This document shows, one piece after another, positions 34,957 through 43,318 of a stretch of 64,000 nt of DNA. This stretch comes from VAZQ01 sp036557705 (GTDB taxonomy: Bacteria; Pseudomonadota; Alphaproteobacteria; Rhizobiales; Xanthobacteraceae). Numbering within the stretch: the stretch's first letter is position 1; each line of letters starts with the position of its first letter. Under the pieces are notes generated by a model. The model had not been told where the DNA came from. It saw nothing but the letters and a program-made list of their open reading frames with translations, and made no database searches. The stretch is from the NCBI GenBank assembly GCA_036557705.1, contig DATBHB010000124.1:45766-109765 (forward strand), read 5' to 3'. A program made the translations under genes and the position numbers.

Positions 34957-36189
34957 ATGATGGTCATCCAACAGGCGAAGCCAACCGCGGCGGCTGCAAA
35001 AGGACACTGGCACGAGGTGCTGCGAGCCTTCCTGCGTCTCGGTCTCACTTCGTTCGGCGGCCCAGTCGCGCATCTCGGCTATTTTCACCAGGAATTCGTC
35101 ACTCGCCGATGCTGGCTTGACGACCGCACCTATGCCGACATCGTTGCCCTCTGCCAGTTTCTGCCGGGGCCGGCCTCAAGTCAGGTCGGCATTGCGATCG
35201 GCCTGTTGCGCGCCGGTTATGCGGGAGCGCTGGCGGCATGGACGGGATTCACATTGCCGTCCGCTTTGGCCCTGGTTCTGTTCGCCTATGGTATTACGGC
35301 AATCGGGGCGTCGGCGCCGGCCGGCTGGCTGCATGGATTGATGGTGGCGGCGGTCGCGGTGGTCGCCCAGGCGGTGCTCGCAATGGCGCGCACGCTTGCC
35401 CCCGATCGCTCCCGCGCAACGCTTGCAGTCGTTGCCGCAATCATCGCCCTTGGAGCGCCTTCGGCCTGGGCTCAAATCGGCGCCATTGTTCTCGGCGGGA
35501 TGGTCGGCGTCGTACTGTGGCGGGGCGAGCCGCAAAGCGACCACGGCGCTTTGCCGCTGCGCGTGAGCCGAAGCACCGGTGCGACGCTCCTCGCGATATT
35601 CTTCACGCTGCTGATCGGGCTCCCGGCCCTGGCTTCGAGCTTCCCATGGCAAGCGCTCAAGGAGTTCGATGCCTTTTATCGCGCCGGCTCGCTGGTCTTC
35701 GGCGGCGGCCACGTCGTTCTGCCGCTGCTACAGGCATTCGTAGTGGCGCCGGGATGGGTAACCAGCGATGCCTTTCTCGCCGGCTATGGCGCTGCGCAAG
35801 CTGTGCCCGGCCCCCTGTTCACTGTCTCGGCTTATCTCGGCGCCGTCATGCAGCCTCGCCCCAACGGCTGGCTTGGCGCCGTTATTTGCCTTGTCGCAAT
35901 TTTCCTGCCTTCGTTCCTTCTGGTAATCGGCGCTTTCCCGTTCTGGGAGGAACTGCGACGCCGCGCGGCAGCTCAGGCGGCACTTCGAGGCGTCAATGCC
36001 GCGGTCGTCGGATTGTTGCTCGCTGCCCTGTATCGGCCGGTGTGGACCGCCAGTATCGCGAACGCCGCCGATTTCGCTCTCGCTGCCGCGGCATTCCTGC
36101 TCCTGTTCATGTGGCAAATGCCGCCTTGGCTGGTGGTGATCCTAAGCGCAGTCGCCGGGTGGGTGATCTCCCTGGTAGGAATTTCTTGA
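34957..36189 (+). CDS. chrA: Chromate transporter ChrA (long-chain, two-domain)
   Basis: 410 residues, hydrophobic throughout with about 10-12 membrane segments. Two CHR domains: N-terminal with FGGPVAHLGYFHQEF and QFLPGPASSQVGIAIG, C-terminal with VFGGGHVVLPLLQAFVV and AAQAVPGPLFTVSAYLG. It should export chromate in exchange for, or driven by, protons; some family members have other anion substrates. No chrB regulator is adjacent. The start uses the first of two consecutive ATGs. Confidence 0.93.
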   Translation: MMVIQQAKPTAAAAKGHWHEVLRAFLRLGLTSFGGPVAHLGYFHQEFVTRRCWLDDRTYADIVALCQFLPGPASSQVGIAIGLLRAGYAGALAAWTGFTLPSALALVLFAYGITAIGASAPAGWLHGLMVAAVAVVAQAVLAMARTLAPDRSRATLAVVAAIIALGAPSAWAQIGAIVLGGMVGVVLWRGEPQSDHGALPLRVSRSTGATLLAIFFTLLIGLPALASSFPWQALKEFDAFYRAGSLVFGGGHVVLPLLQAFVVAPGWVTSDAFLAGYGAAQAVPGPLFTVSAYLGAVMQPRPNGWLGAVICLVAIFLPSFLLVIGAFPFWEELRRRAAAQAALRGVNAAVVGLLLAALYRPVWTASIANAADFALAAAAFLLLFMWQMPPWLVVILSAVAGWVISLVGIS

Positions 36190-36276
36190 GTGCTGAACCA
36201 CCGGGGCTGCCGACGGCCGAAGAAAGCGTGGGCGCGAGGCGCTCAATATGCTCAACATAAAGAGAGGAGGATCGAG

Positions 36277-37200
36277 ATGAAGCACACAATCGGCATGGAT
36301 ATCAGTCGGCGCGCGGCTTTGCGCGGCACGCTGGCGCTCGGCGGCGCGCTCGCACTCGGCGCCTATGGCGCCGCGGGTGAAGGTGCTCCCGGCGCGCGCC
36401 GGGTCTCGGTCCGCTGGCTGGGGGGCGGCGTGGTGGAACTCGCGACGCCCGACTACAAGCAGATCGCTTACGGCGATGCCTGGATTTGGAACAACGCCGG
36501 ATGGAGCCGTTTTTCGACCCCGAAGCCGCCCGAGTACGCCACCAAGGAAGGCTTCGTGCGCTACGTCGCCAGCAAAAAACCGGATGCCGTGTTCGTGCTC
36601 CTCACCCACGACCACGGCGATCACATGGGCGACTATTTCGAAATGCTGAACGCGCTCGTTGGCGCCGGTCTCCCGGTTATGACTACTGGCCAGAGCGACA
36701 TGCTGCGCAAAGGGCTCATCCCGGACTTCCACAAGGCGGGCCTCGACCCGGCCAAGATCGTCTCGAACGGCGGCGCCGCTATGAACTTCGGCGGCGTTTC
36801 GCGGCACGGCGCCATGACGGCCCACCTCGTGCCGGCCATTCACTCGACGCTTCTGGCCTATCCGGCGGCGGGCTTCATGCTCGATATCGGCGGTGTCCGC
36901 GTCTACCTCAGCGGCGACACCGATCTCTTCGGCGACATGAAGATGCTCGGCGAGCGCTATCGACCGAACGTCGCGATTATATGCGTCGGCGGCGGTCCGT
37001 TCACGATGGGGCCGCAGGACGCCGCGACCGCCTGCCAGTGGCTCGGCGTATCGCACGCAATTCCGGTGCATTACGCGCATAACGACCTGGTGCTCGGCAT
37101 CGAGGCCGGTGAGGAGTTCCGGCGCGCGATGGCCCGGATCGCTCCGGCCGTGCGCGTGACGGTGATGAAACCCGGCGAGCCGCAGATGATCGAGGTGTGA
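36277..37200 (+). CDS. Metallo-beta-lactamase-fold hydrolase, exported
   Basis: 307 residues from ATG 36277 with a GAGGAGG ribosome binding site. The N-terminus SRRAALRGTLALGGALALGAYG looks like a Tat signal. The metal motif is LLTHDHGDHMGDYF, with later ligands in VPAIHST, YLSGDTDLFGDM and AIPVHYAHND, as in UlaG/L-ascorbate-6-P lactonase-like proteins. Its stop overlaps the ATG of the broken amidohydrolase (TGATG), so they formed an operon and perhaps a two-step hydrolytic route. Confidence 0.86.
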   Translation: MKHTIGMDISRRAALRGTLALGGALALGAYGAAGEGAPGARRVSVRWLGGGVVELATPDYKQIAYGDAWIWNNAGWSRFSTPKPPEYATKEGFVRYVASKKPDAVFVLLTHDHGDHMGDYFEMLNALVGAGLPVMTTGQSDMLRKGLIPDFHKAGLDPAKIVSNGGAAMNFGGVSRHGAMTAHLVPAIHSTLLAYPAAGFMLDIGGVRVYLSGDTDLFGDMKMLGERYRPNVAIICVGGGPFTMGPQDAATACQWLGVSHAIPVHYAHNDLVLGIEAGEEFRRAMARIAPAVRVTVMKPGEPQMIEV

Positions 37201-38444
37201 TGTCTAGCCTAATTGTCAAAGACGCGAAGCTTTTGGATGTCCAAGCTGGAGAATTGAGAGCCGGAGCGTCTATTCGGATCGAAGGAGATAAGATCGTTGA
37301 AGTCGGTGAGGACGGCCGCGATCTCACAGCAGATGGTGAGATCACGATCCTCAATGCCGAAGGCAGAACACTCATGCCCGGCCTGATCGATGCCCACGTG
37401 CATCCCTCGATCACAACACTCGACCTCGGTTCGATGCTGCATCGGCAGCCCTCTTGGATTGCGATTGAAACCAAGTTCATCCTTGAAGGCATGCTGCGTC
37501 GCGGCTTCACGACGGTCCGTGATGCAGGGGGCCTCGATGCCGGAATTTCCATCGCAATCGAGCGCGGCCTGATCCGGGGCCCAAGAGTCTTTCGGTCCGG
37601 GCGCGTGCTCAGCCAGACCGGCGGCCATGGCGACCTCGAACCCGTCAGCGGGCATCCTCAGCTCTGTGCCTGCTCGATCTGAACGTCGGCCTTCAGTCAC
37701 ATCGCCGACGGCGTGGACGCCGTCAGAAGGGCGGCGCGCGAGGAACTCAAGGGCGGAGCGCAACAAATAAAGATCATGGCTGGCGGTGGGGTCGCCACCC
37801 CGTCTGACCCAATCGACATGGTCCAATACACCGAAGAGGAAATCCGGGCTGCGGTGGAAGAGGCGAAAACCCGACGCACCTACGCATTTGCCCATGCCTA
37901 TATTCCCGAGTCGATCCAGCGCGCTGTCCGGGCGGGCGTGCGCTCGATCGAACATGGCAACCTGATCGACGATGTCTCGGCGCGCCTCATGGCGGAACGT
38001 GGCTGCTATCTTGTGCCAACGCTCGTCACCTACGATCAGATCGCCCAGTTCGGCAAAACCCACAAATTTCCCGAGGCAAGCCTTCTAAAGCTTAAAGAGG
38101 TGCTGCATGAGGGCGCAGGCGCCATCGAGAAGGCGCTTCGTGCCGGTGTCAAGGTGGGATTTGGGACCGATCTGCTTGGCGAAACCCACCCGGCGCAGAG
38201 CAAGGAATTCGCGCTGCGGGCTCAAGTCCAAAGTAACGCAGACATTCTGCGCTCTGCGACGATCATCAACGCCGAACTTCTTCAGCATTCTGGCCGATTA
38301 GGCGTGCTGAAGCCGGGCGCGTTCGCCGACTTCCTGCTCGTCGACGGCGACCCCCTTGAAGATTTGGCGATCTTGAGCGGTCAGGGAGAGCACCTCGATG
38401 CGATTGTGCGTGGCGGGGTTATTTTCAAGAATACTTTGCACTGA
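37200..38444 (+). pseudogene. Amidohydrolase interrupted by an in-frame TGA
   Basis: Two parts in the same frame are separated by one stop codon at 37680-37682. The first part (160 codons) carries the metal motif PGLIDAHVHPS and stops after QLCACSI; the second continues at once with TSAFSHIADGVDAVRRAA, then KIMAGGGVATP, HAYIPESIQRA, IEHGNLID, FGTDLLGE and the usual C-terminus FADFLLVDGDPLEDL. There is no shift or deletion. CGA (Arg) to TGA by one transition would explain it. Unless read through, the enzyme is lost: the N-terminal piece lacks most metal ligands. Confidence 0.85.
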
Positions 38445-38613
38445 CCAGCCCCGGCGCCGATCTGCGGGCCAGCCGGATGCAACGCCAGACTGGTGCGGCC
38501 GATGGCCAATCCGGCCCAAGCGCTCCCTCTTAAGGTAACGACCACGCGCTTGGGCCGTGCTATTCTGCCTCGTAGGCTTCCTCGCACGGGAGCGGCAGAT
38601 GACCATTTGTCTT

Positions 38614-38741
38614 CGACGGCCGGACCTACCGGTGATACAGCCGACCAAGTACGAGCTTGTAATAATCGCAAGACCGCCAAGGCGATCGGGCTTGAAGTGA
38701 TGCCGACACTGCTCGCCATTGCCGACGAGGTGATCGAATGA
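38614..38741 (+). pseudogene. Remnant of ABC_sub_bind (PF04392-type) binding protein C-terminus
   Basis: The strand encodes RRPDLPVIQPTKYELVI in one frame and, after a missing base near 38661, NRKTAKAIGLEVMPTLLAIADEVIE and a stop in the next. Joined, this is the well-known C-terminus of the PF04392 family (…PTK.ELVIN.KTAKALGL..P..LLARADEVIE). The rest of the gene is not visible upstream. This tail occurs as many dead copies in Bradyrhizobium-type genomes; that is from memory. Confidence 0.8.
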
Positions 38742-39045
38742 CCTCGCATTCCTCATGCGCGTCAATCATCCTGTCGCCGCTGCTTATTGTTGTCGCGACG
38801 TGTGGCACTTGGGTCAGGCAGTTGATGCTGGTTGGTGCGTTTCAAAGCGCCGCGGCGAAGAAATAGCCTTCACCATCGAATGCTCCGTTCGCTCGGCGTG
38901 GGAGACGATCTACATCCTGCTCAAGCGCGGCCCGGCACCGCCGCCAGTGTACCAGGGCCAGTACGATCCAAAGGCGCTGGTCAACGCGCTGAAAATGTTT
39001 GTCTGCAAGTGATCGGAGATTACGGGTGTTGACGAGGAGGAAACC
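38742..39045. other. Gap after the remnant, with an unrecognised 85-codon frame
   Basis: A plus-strand frame at 38755-39012 ends in a plausible peptide (SAWETIYILLKRGPAPPPVYQ, then DPKALVNALKMFVCK) but I do not recognise it and its start lacks a ribosome binding site. It may be part of a decayed gene. The last 40 bases hold the GAGGAGG site for the MmgE/PrpD gene. Confidence 0.3.
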
Positions 39046-40518
39046 ATGGAACGCTCGGAGCGTCGAATGTTCCTGCGCAATTCCGGACTGGCGATAACGG
39101 CAGCCGCTCTTGGCGATCTAGCGGTGTCGGATTTCGCATCAACGCAAGCCGCGGACGCCAGGGCTCCGATTCCTTCGGAGGGCCCGAAAGGTCTGACGCA
39201 TCATTTGGCGAAGTTCATCGTCTCGACGCGCTTTGACGATATTCCGGAGACCGTCCGGCATGAAGCCAAGCGAACGCTGCTCAATTGGATCGGATGCGCG
39301 GTCGGCGGCTGCCATGAGGACGCGGTCAGCAATGTCGTCACGGCACTGGCTCCATTCACCGGTCCCGGTCAGGCGACCTTGTTCGGACGAACCGAGCGCA
39401 TGGACATCCTCAATGCCGCGCTGGTGAACGGCATCAGCTCGCACGTCCTCGACTTCGACGATACGCATCCCGAGACCACTATCCATCCGGCGCCGCCGGT
39501 GGTGCCGGCTATCTTTGCGCTCGCCGAACACCGGCGCCTCAGCGGACGCGACTTGATGCTGGCACTCGTCATCGGTGTGGAAACCGAATGCCGGATCGGA
39601 AGGGCGGCAGCCCCGGCACACTATGAAGCGGGCTGGCACATTACCGGTACCGCCGGTGTTTTCGGCAGCGCCGCAGCGGCAGGCAAATTGCTGGGCTTGA
39701 ACGAGCAGCAGATATCGTGGGCCATCGGTCTCGCTGCGGCGCAACCGGTAGGTCTTGTCGAAATGTTCGGCTCCATGGCCAAGAGCTATCATCCTGGACG
39801 ATCGGCCCAGAACGGTCTCACCGCGGCGCTGCTCGCGGAACGAGGTTTCACCGCATCCGAGCAAAGCCTGGAAGCCAAATTCGGCTGGTTCAACGTGCTG
39901 GCCGGTGAGCGAAAATTTGCAGCCCTCACAGACAACAGCTGGCAGATCTTGCAGAATACCTACAAGCCATTCCCTTGCGGGCTGGTCTTGCATCCGGCGA
40001 TCGACGGCTGTCTGCAATTGTGCGTGCGCGAGCGCACTATGCCGCAGATGATCGCTCGCGTTGACGTCGCGGTTGATCCGCGCGTGATGCAGATCGCGGC
40101 GATACGGGAACCCAAGACCGGCCTCGAAGGCAAATTCAGCATCTATCATGCGGCCGCCGTGGCGCTTGTGGAAGGGGTCGCCGGTGAAAGGCAATTCAGC
40201 GATGAGGTCGTGCTGGCGCCCACCGTGGTTGAGCTGCGCAAGCGGGTCAACCCGACTGTCGATCCAGGACTCGCCAAGGATCAGGCGCGCGTCTCCGTCC
40301 TCAAGCAGAACGGCGATTTATCAAGCGTATTCGTTGAGCACGCGATCGGCAGCCTTGAAAATCCCATGACCGATCGGATGATCGAAGACAAATTTCTGAG
40401 CCTGGTGGACGGAATAGTGTCTCCCGCAAGCTCGCGCTTCATCATCGACGCCTGCTGGCGGGCCGATCGGCTCGCGGACGCAGCCGAGATCGCGGCAAGC
40501 TGCGTGCCCTCGCGGTGA
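39046..40518 (+). CDS. MmgE/PrpD family protein with export-like N-terminus
   Basis: 490 residues, with a GAGGAGG ribosome binding site. The MmgE/PrpD fold (2-methylcitrate dehydratase, cis-aconitate decarboxylase and immune-responsive-gene relatives) is recognised from HVLDFDDTHPETTIHPAPPV, GWHITGTAGVFGSAAAAGKL, and KSYHPGRSAQNGL. An N-terminal segment SERRMFLRNSGLAITAAALG resembles a Tat signal, which is not usual for the cytoplasmic enzymes. The substrate is likely a small hydroxy-acid but is not settled. Confidence 0.88.
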   Translation: MERSERRMFLRNSGLAITAAALGDLAVSDFASTQAADARAPIPSEGPKGLTHHLAKFIVSTRFDDIPETVRHEAKRTLLNWIGCAVGGCHEDAVSNVVTALAPFTGPGQATLFGRTERMDILNAALVNGISSHVLDFDDTHPETTIHPAPPVVPAIFALAEHRRLSGRDLMLALVIGVETECRIGRAAAPAHYEAGWHITGTAGVFGSAAAAGKLLGLNEQQISWAIGLAAAQPVGLVEMFGSMAKSYHPGRSAQNGLTAALLAERGFTASEQSLEAKFGWFNVLAGERKFAALTDNSWQILQNTYKPFPCGLVLHPAIDGCLQLCVRERTMPQMIARVDVAVDPRVMQIAAIREPKTGLEGKFSIYHAAAVALVEGVAGERQFSDEVVLAPTVVELRKRVNPTVDPGLAKDQARVSVLKQNGDLSSVFVEHAIGSLENPMTDRMIEDKFLSLVDGIVSPASSRFIIDACWRADRLADAAEIAASCVPSR

Positions 40519-40727
40519 CCACGACGACAGCTCTGGTGTGTTCGGAAAAGCACACGGTCTAAATTTCGTCCGCACCACAACCCTGCATTATTGCGTGCAC
40601 CAATTCTGCGCCCCAATATCGCGCCGCCTGACTCGTCTCACCTCGGTCTCTGTTCTCGAGCGAGGCGACGATGTCGGGAGGGGGCGCATGCGCACCATCG
40701 TCATTGCTGCTATCCGGCGCGGAGATC

Positions 40728-41069
40728 ATGATGGCCAGTATAACGAGAGCCAACCTGGGAAGGACACTTTTGATCGGCGCCGCTCTCGCGCTATCGATCG
40801 GAGCCTCAACGACGGCCTTCGCTCAACCCGGAGCCTCATTTCAGACGCGCGGTGAACGCGAGTCCGATGGCAATCCCGCAGTTCCTTCGACACACTCAAG
40901 AACGAAGCACCCGCCCGAAGCTTACCAAGAGTGGGACGGACGCACTCCGCCCGGATACGCCTGGTACCCGTATGCGGGCTCCGACCATTATATTCGATAC
41001 GATAGATTAGCCCCTCGACCGAGCCCTCAGACCCCGGAAAGCTGGAACTACGCGCAACCGCATCGCTAA
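40728..41069 (+). CDS. Small secreted protein of unknown function
   Basis: 113 residues from ATG 40728 (a second ATG follows directly) after a GGAGATC site. The signal peptide is LGRTLLIGAALALSIGASTTAFA; the mature part is polar and aromatic-rich toward the end (PPGYAWYPYAGSDHYIRYDR). I do not recognise the family. It stands alone. Confidence 0.6.
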   Translation: MMASITRANLGRTLLIGAALALSIGASTTAFAQPGASFQTRGERESDGNPAVPSTHSRTKHPPEAYQEWDGRTPPGYAWYPYAGSDHYIRYDRLAPRPSPQTPESWNYAQPHR

Positions 41070-41327
41070 CACGGCCGGTCCCGCCGTAGGCGAAGGGGCC
41101 GCTCATCCGATGCGTAAGCTACGGTAGGCTCGCGGATTCCCGACGGCGATAACAATTACGTTCACGTGCGCCATGCGGCCTGTTCGCGTGGCGCCGTGTC
41201 GTCACCAGAACCAGCCCTGGCGCCGCTGATTGTCGTACTGGCTGCCCTAACCCGTATCCTGGACCCCAGACGAATATTACTGCCAATAACGTCGGCAACT
41301 ATTGTGCCGGCGAGTAACCGATACGCC

Positions 41328-41435
41328 GGAATTGACCCGCATCCGAGCGGCGCCGTTACGAAGGACTTGGGCCGTGGGCTGGTTCGTAATATCCATAGGC
41401 AGGCCGGCTGGGACCTGACTGAGGATAGCTCATAA
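41328..41435 (+). pseudogene. Possible hicA remnant upstream of hicB
   Basis: The last 35 codons before hicB encode DPHPSGAVTKDLGRGLVRNIHRQAGW, which resembles the C-terminal half of HicA toxins (VPHP…DL..GT.R.I.RQAGW), and end in TAA overlapping the hicB ATG (TAATG). The frame upstream (from 41166) does not look like a HicA N-terminus (no GSHHQF-type block). I take it as a truncated or decayed hicA; the stretch 41070-41327 shows nothing else I can support. Confidence 0.4.
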
Positions 41436-41728
41436 TGGTGCATTACGTAGCAATCATCGAAGATGCTGGGCCTGAGAGGGCCATCGGAATCTGGTTTCCC
41501 GATCTGCCCGGTTGCTTCTCGGCTGGTGATGACGTGGATGAAGCCCTGCGGAATGCAGAAGAGGCTTTAGCACTCTATGCCGAGGCAGAGGCGAAAGAGG
41601 GCCGAGCCCTTCCGCAACCACGTACAGTATCCGCCTTGAGAAACGATCCTTCGGCGGCAGCGGAGCTGCGTGCGCACCTGCTGGCTTTGATCCGGCTAAA
41701 CGTGGCTGCCGCGCATGCGGCAGAGTAG
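41435..41728 (+). CDS. hicB: HicB-like antitoxin
   Basis: 97 residues. The partial RNase-H fold of HicB is clear from YVAIIEDAGPERAIGIWFPDLPGCFSAGDDVDEALRNAEEAL split across its beta-strands: FPDLPGCFSAGD is the signature. The C-terminal part lacks an obvious DNA-binding domain beyond a helix. No intact hicA is adjacent, so it may be a leftover or trans-acting antitoxin. Confidence 0.86.
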   Translation: MVHYVAIIEDAGPERAIGIWFPDLPGCFSAGDDVDEALRNAEEALALYAEAEAKEGRALPQPRTVSALRNDPSAAAELRAHLLALIRLNVAAAHAAE

Positions 41729-41772
41729 TCGCGGCCTGTGCCGCAGAGCTCGCTGCGAAGCACTCGCGCGGC

Positions 41773-42390
41773 CTACCCCGCCGTGACATTCTCTTCGAGA
41801 AAATCGGGGTGCTGGAGGCGGAGAAACTCAACGGCGAACCCGTCTTCGAGATGCCGGACTACGCGCGCCGGCGTATTGCCGATGGTGACCGAAGCCGCGA
41901 TTTCCGGGCGGTGCTCGCTCCTGATTGCGGCGCCCGATTGAGAAAGATCGGTGACGCGCACCGTCACATCGGCGCCGTTCGGAAGGATCAGCCGCGCCGC
42001 CGGATTGTGCGGGCGGACACGGCCGTGGCGCCGGTCCTCCGGCAGGCCGAGGATGTGGCGATTGGCGAGCCAAGTCAGCTGCGCCGCGAGCTTGTCGCGT
42101 TTGCGCGCGGTCGCCACGATCGTCATGGCGAAGCCGTTGGGAAGGTGCCGGGTGACGGCGCCTTCGAGCCTGCCGATATGGTCCACATAGGCGATCACGC
42201 GGTCGCCTTTTTCGGCGACCACCGGAGCGATCAGGGCCATGCCGCCCGGCGACATGTCAATGACCTGACACGGAAATTCGCGCCGGTCCGGCAGCATGTA
42301 GCGTCCGAGCAGGTTGACGCGCACGCGCTGAAAGCGCCGGCGCTCCTGACTCAGCGGCACTAGCTGCGGTTTTGGCTGGGGAAGCGCCAT
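41773..42390 (-). CDS. Tandem PilZ-domain protein
   Basis: 205 residues from ATG 42390. The first PilZ domain has RRRFQRVRV and DMSPGGMAL, which match the c-di-GMP-binding RxxxR and D/NxSxxG motifs. The second has RHGRVRP and DLSQSGAAI. It should bind c-di-GMP and adjust motility, exopolysaccharide or cell-cycle output. Both domains keep their motifs, so two binding sites are possible. No diguanylate cyclase is near. Confidence 0.9.
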   Translation of the reverse strand: MALPQPKPQLVPLSQERRRFQRVRVNLLGRYMLPDRREFPCQVIDMSPGGMALIAPVVAEKGDRVIAYVDHIGRLEGAVTRHLPNGFAMTIVATARKRDKLAAQLTWLANRHILGLPEDRRHGRVRPHNPAARLILPNGADVTVRVTDLSQSGAAIRSEHRPEIAASVTIGNTPARVVRHLEDGFAVEFLRLQHPDFLEENVTAG

Positions 42391-42474
42391 CCTGTTCGAG
42401 CCCGGCAATCCGAACTGCTCGAGCCGGAGCCTATGCAGTTACCCTTAACGCTCGGTTAGGAAGATGCCGGGTTT

Positions 42475-42619
42475 GTAGGGTGGGCAAAGGCGCAATGCGC
42501 TTGAGCGCTTGCGCCGTGCCCACGCGGACCCCGGCATGTGGGCACGGCGCTCGTTTCTACGTGTGGCGCGGCTCGTGCGTGTGGAACGCGCCTTTGCCCA
42601 CCCTACTTTTGCCCACCCT
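42475..42619. repeat. Palindromic repeat (GGGTGGGCAAAGGCGC variant)
   Basis: GTAGGGTGGGCAAAGGCGC (42475-42493) is the exact complement of 42588-42606, with a 94-base interior containing GCGCTTGCGCC-type pieces, and a further TTTTGCCCACCCT follows at 42607-42619. It is related to the repeats at 15706 and 26199. The minus-strand PAS_5 gene ends inside it, taking its last codons and stop from the repeat. Confidence 0.85.
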
Positions 42620-43181
42620 CGTAGACGAGGAATCCGCGCGCGAAACGCGGGTAGTGGCGCCGAGCAGCAGCGGGCGCCGGAGCGGCGGATGCTCCAAGGG
42701 CCAGAAACCGATGCGGACCGAGCGCGAGCGGCGCGAGTGCGCTCATTCCGAACCAATACGGCGCTTCGAAGGGCGCAAGCGCCCCAAGCAGGCGTGCATC
42801 GGGGCGGCGGCGATGCCTCAGCGGCAGTGCCAATAGTTCCAATTCGATCTCGCCCTCGGCGCCGCCGCAGCGCGCGCTCGCTACAAAGCCGATCTCTTCA
42901 TGCACGACCACCGCCAGGAGGTCGCCGACGAATGCGCGATCCTGCGCCCGCCAAAGGCGGATGAAGCTTTCGTTTTTGAGTTCGCGCCCGAACGCCGAGC
43001 AAATCCGGGTGCCGGCAATGCGGAACGGATATCCCGCACAATCATCGGCCGCGAGCACGAATGTGTCGGCCAGAACGCGCCGGATCGCGCCGGGGTCGAT
43101 CTCGCAATGTTCCGGAGCCGCCCTTAGGCCGCGCTGCACATCCCAATACGCGAACAATTCGCGACTCGATCGATGTTTCAT
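42603..43181 (-). CDS. PAS_5-type domain protein
   Basis: 192 residues from ATG 43181 with an AGGTGG site. The sequence SSRELFAYWDVQRGLRAAPE, RRVLADTFVLAADD, PFRIAGTRICSAFGRELK and SFIRLW is characteristic of the PAS_5 (PF07310) family of alphaproteobacteria, likely sensory proteins. The final residues (GGQK) and stop codon are encoded by the repeat at 42607-42619, suggesting the repeat replaced the native 3' end. Confidence 0.8.
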   Translation of the reverse strand: MKHRSSRELFAYWDVQRGLRAAPEHCEIDPGAIRRVLADTFVLAADDCAGYPFRIAGTRICSAFGRELKNESFIRLWRAQDRAFVGDLLAVVVHEEIGFVASARCGGAEGEIELELLALPLRHRRRPDARLLGALAPFEAPYWFGMSALAPLALGPHRFLALGASAAPAPAAARRHYPRFARGFLVYEGGQK

Positions 43182-43211
43182 GCGCGCGCCACCTGTGCCG
43201 CTCCGGCCGGC

Positions 43212-43232
43212 CTTGTCCCGATCTGGGACAAG
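43212..43232. promoter_or_regulatory. Perfect palindrome upstream of the PAS_5 gene
   Basis: CTTGTCCC (43212-43219) pairs with GGGACAAG (43225-43232) across GATCT. It lies 30 bases upstream of the PAS_5 start and about 90 bases downstream of the binding-protein stop. It could be an operator or a terminator; there is no T-run to favour termination. Confidence 0.4.
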
Positions 43233-43318
43233 ACGGCGGCCTCTTTTGAGGGCACGACTGCAGATCAGCAGGGCGCGTGCCGGGCGCGCCGGCAAGGCGC
43301 CGTCAATAGGCGTCAGAG

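Noticed and set aside
37680..37682. Selenocysteine codon in the amidohydrolase
   Set aside because: I know no selenoprotein in this family, and the position falls outside the metal-ligand motifs; a nonsense mutation is simpler. Listed as a finding with tests.
38381..38749. Minus-strand 122-codon frame (RGHSITSSAMASSVG type)
   Set aside because: It is the complement of the amidohydrolase 3' end and the PF04392 remnant; similar frames are widely annotated but are antisense artefacts.
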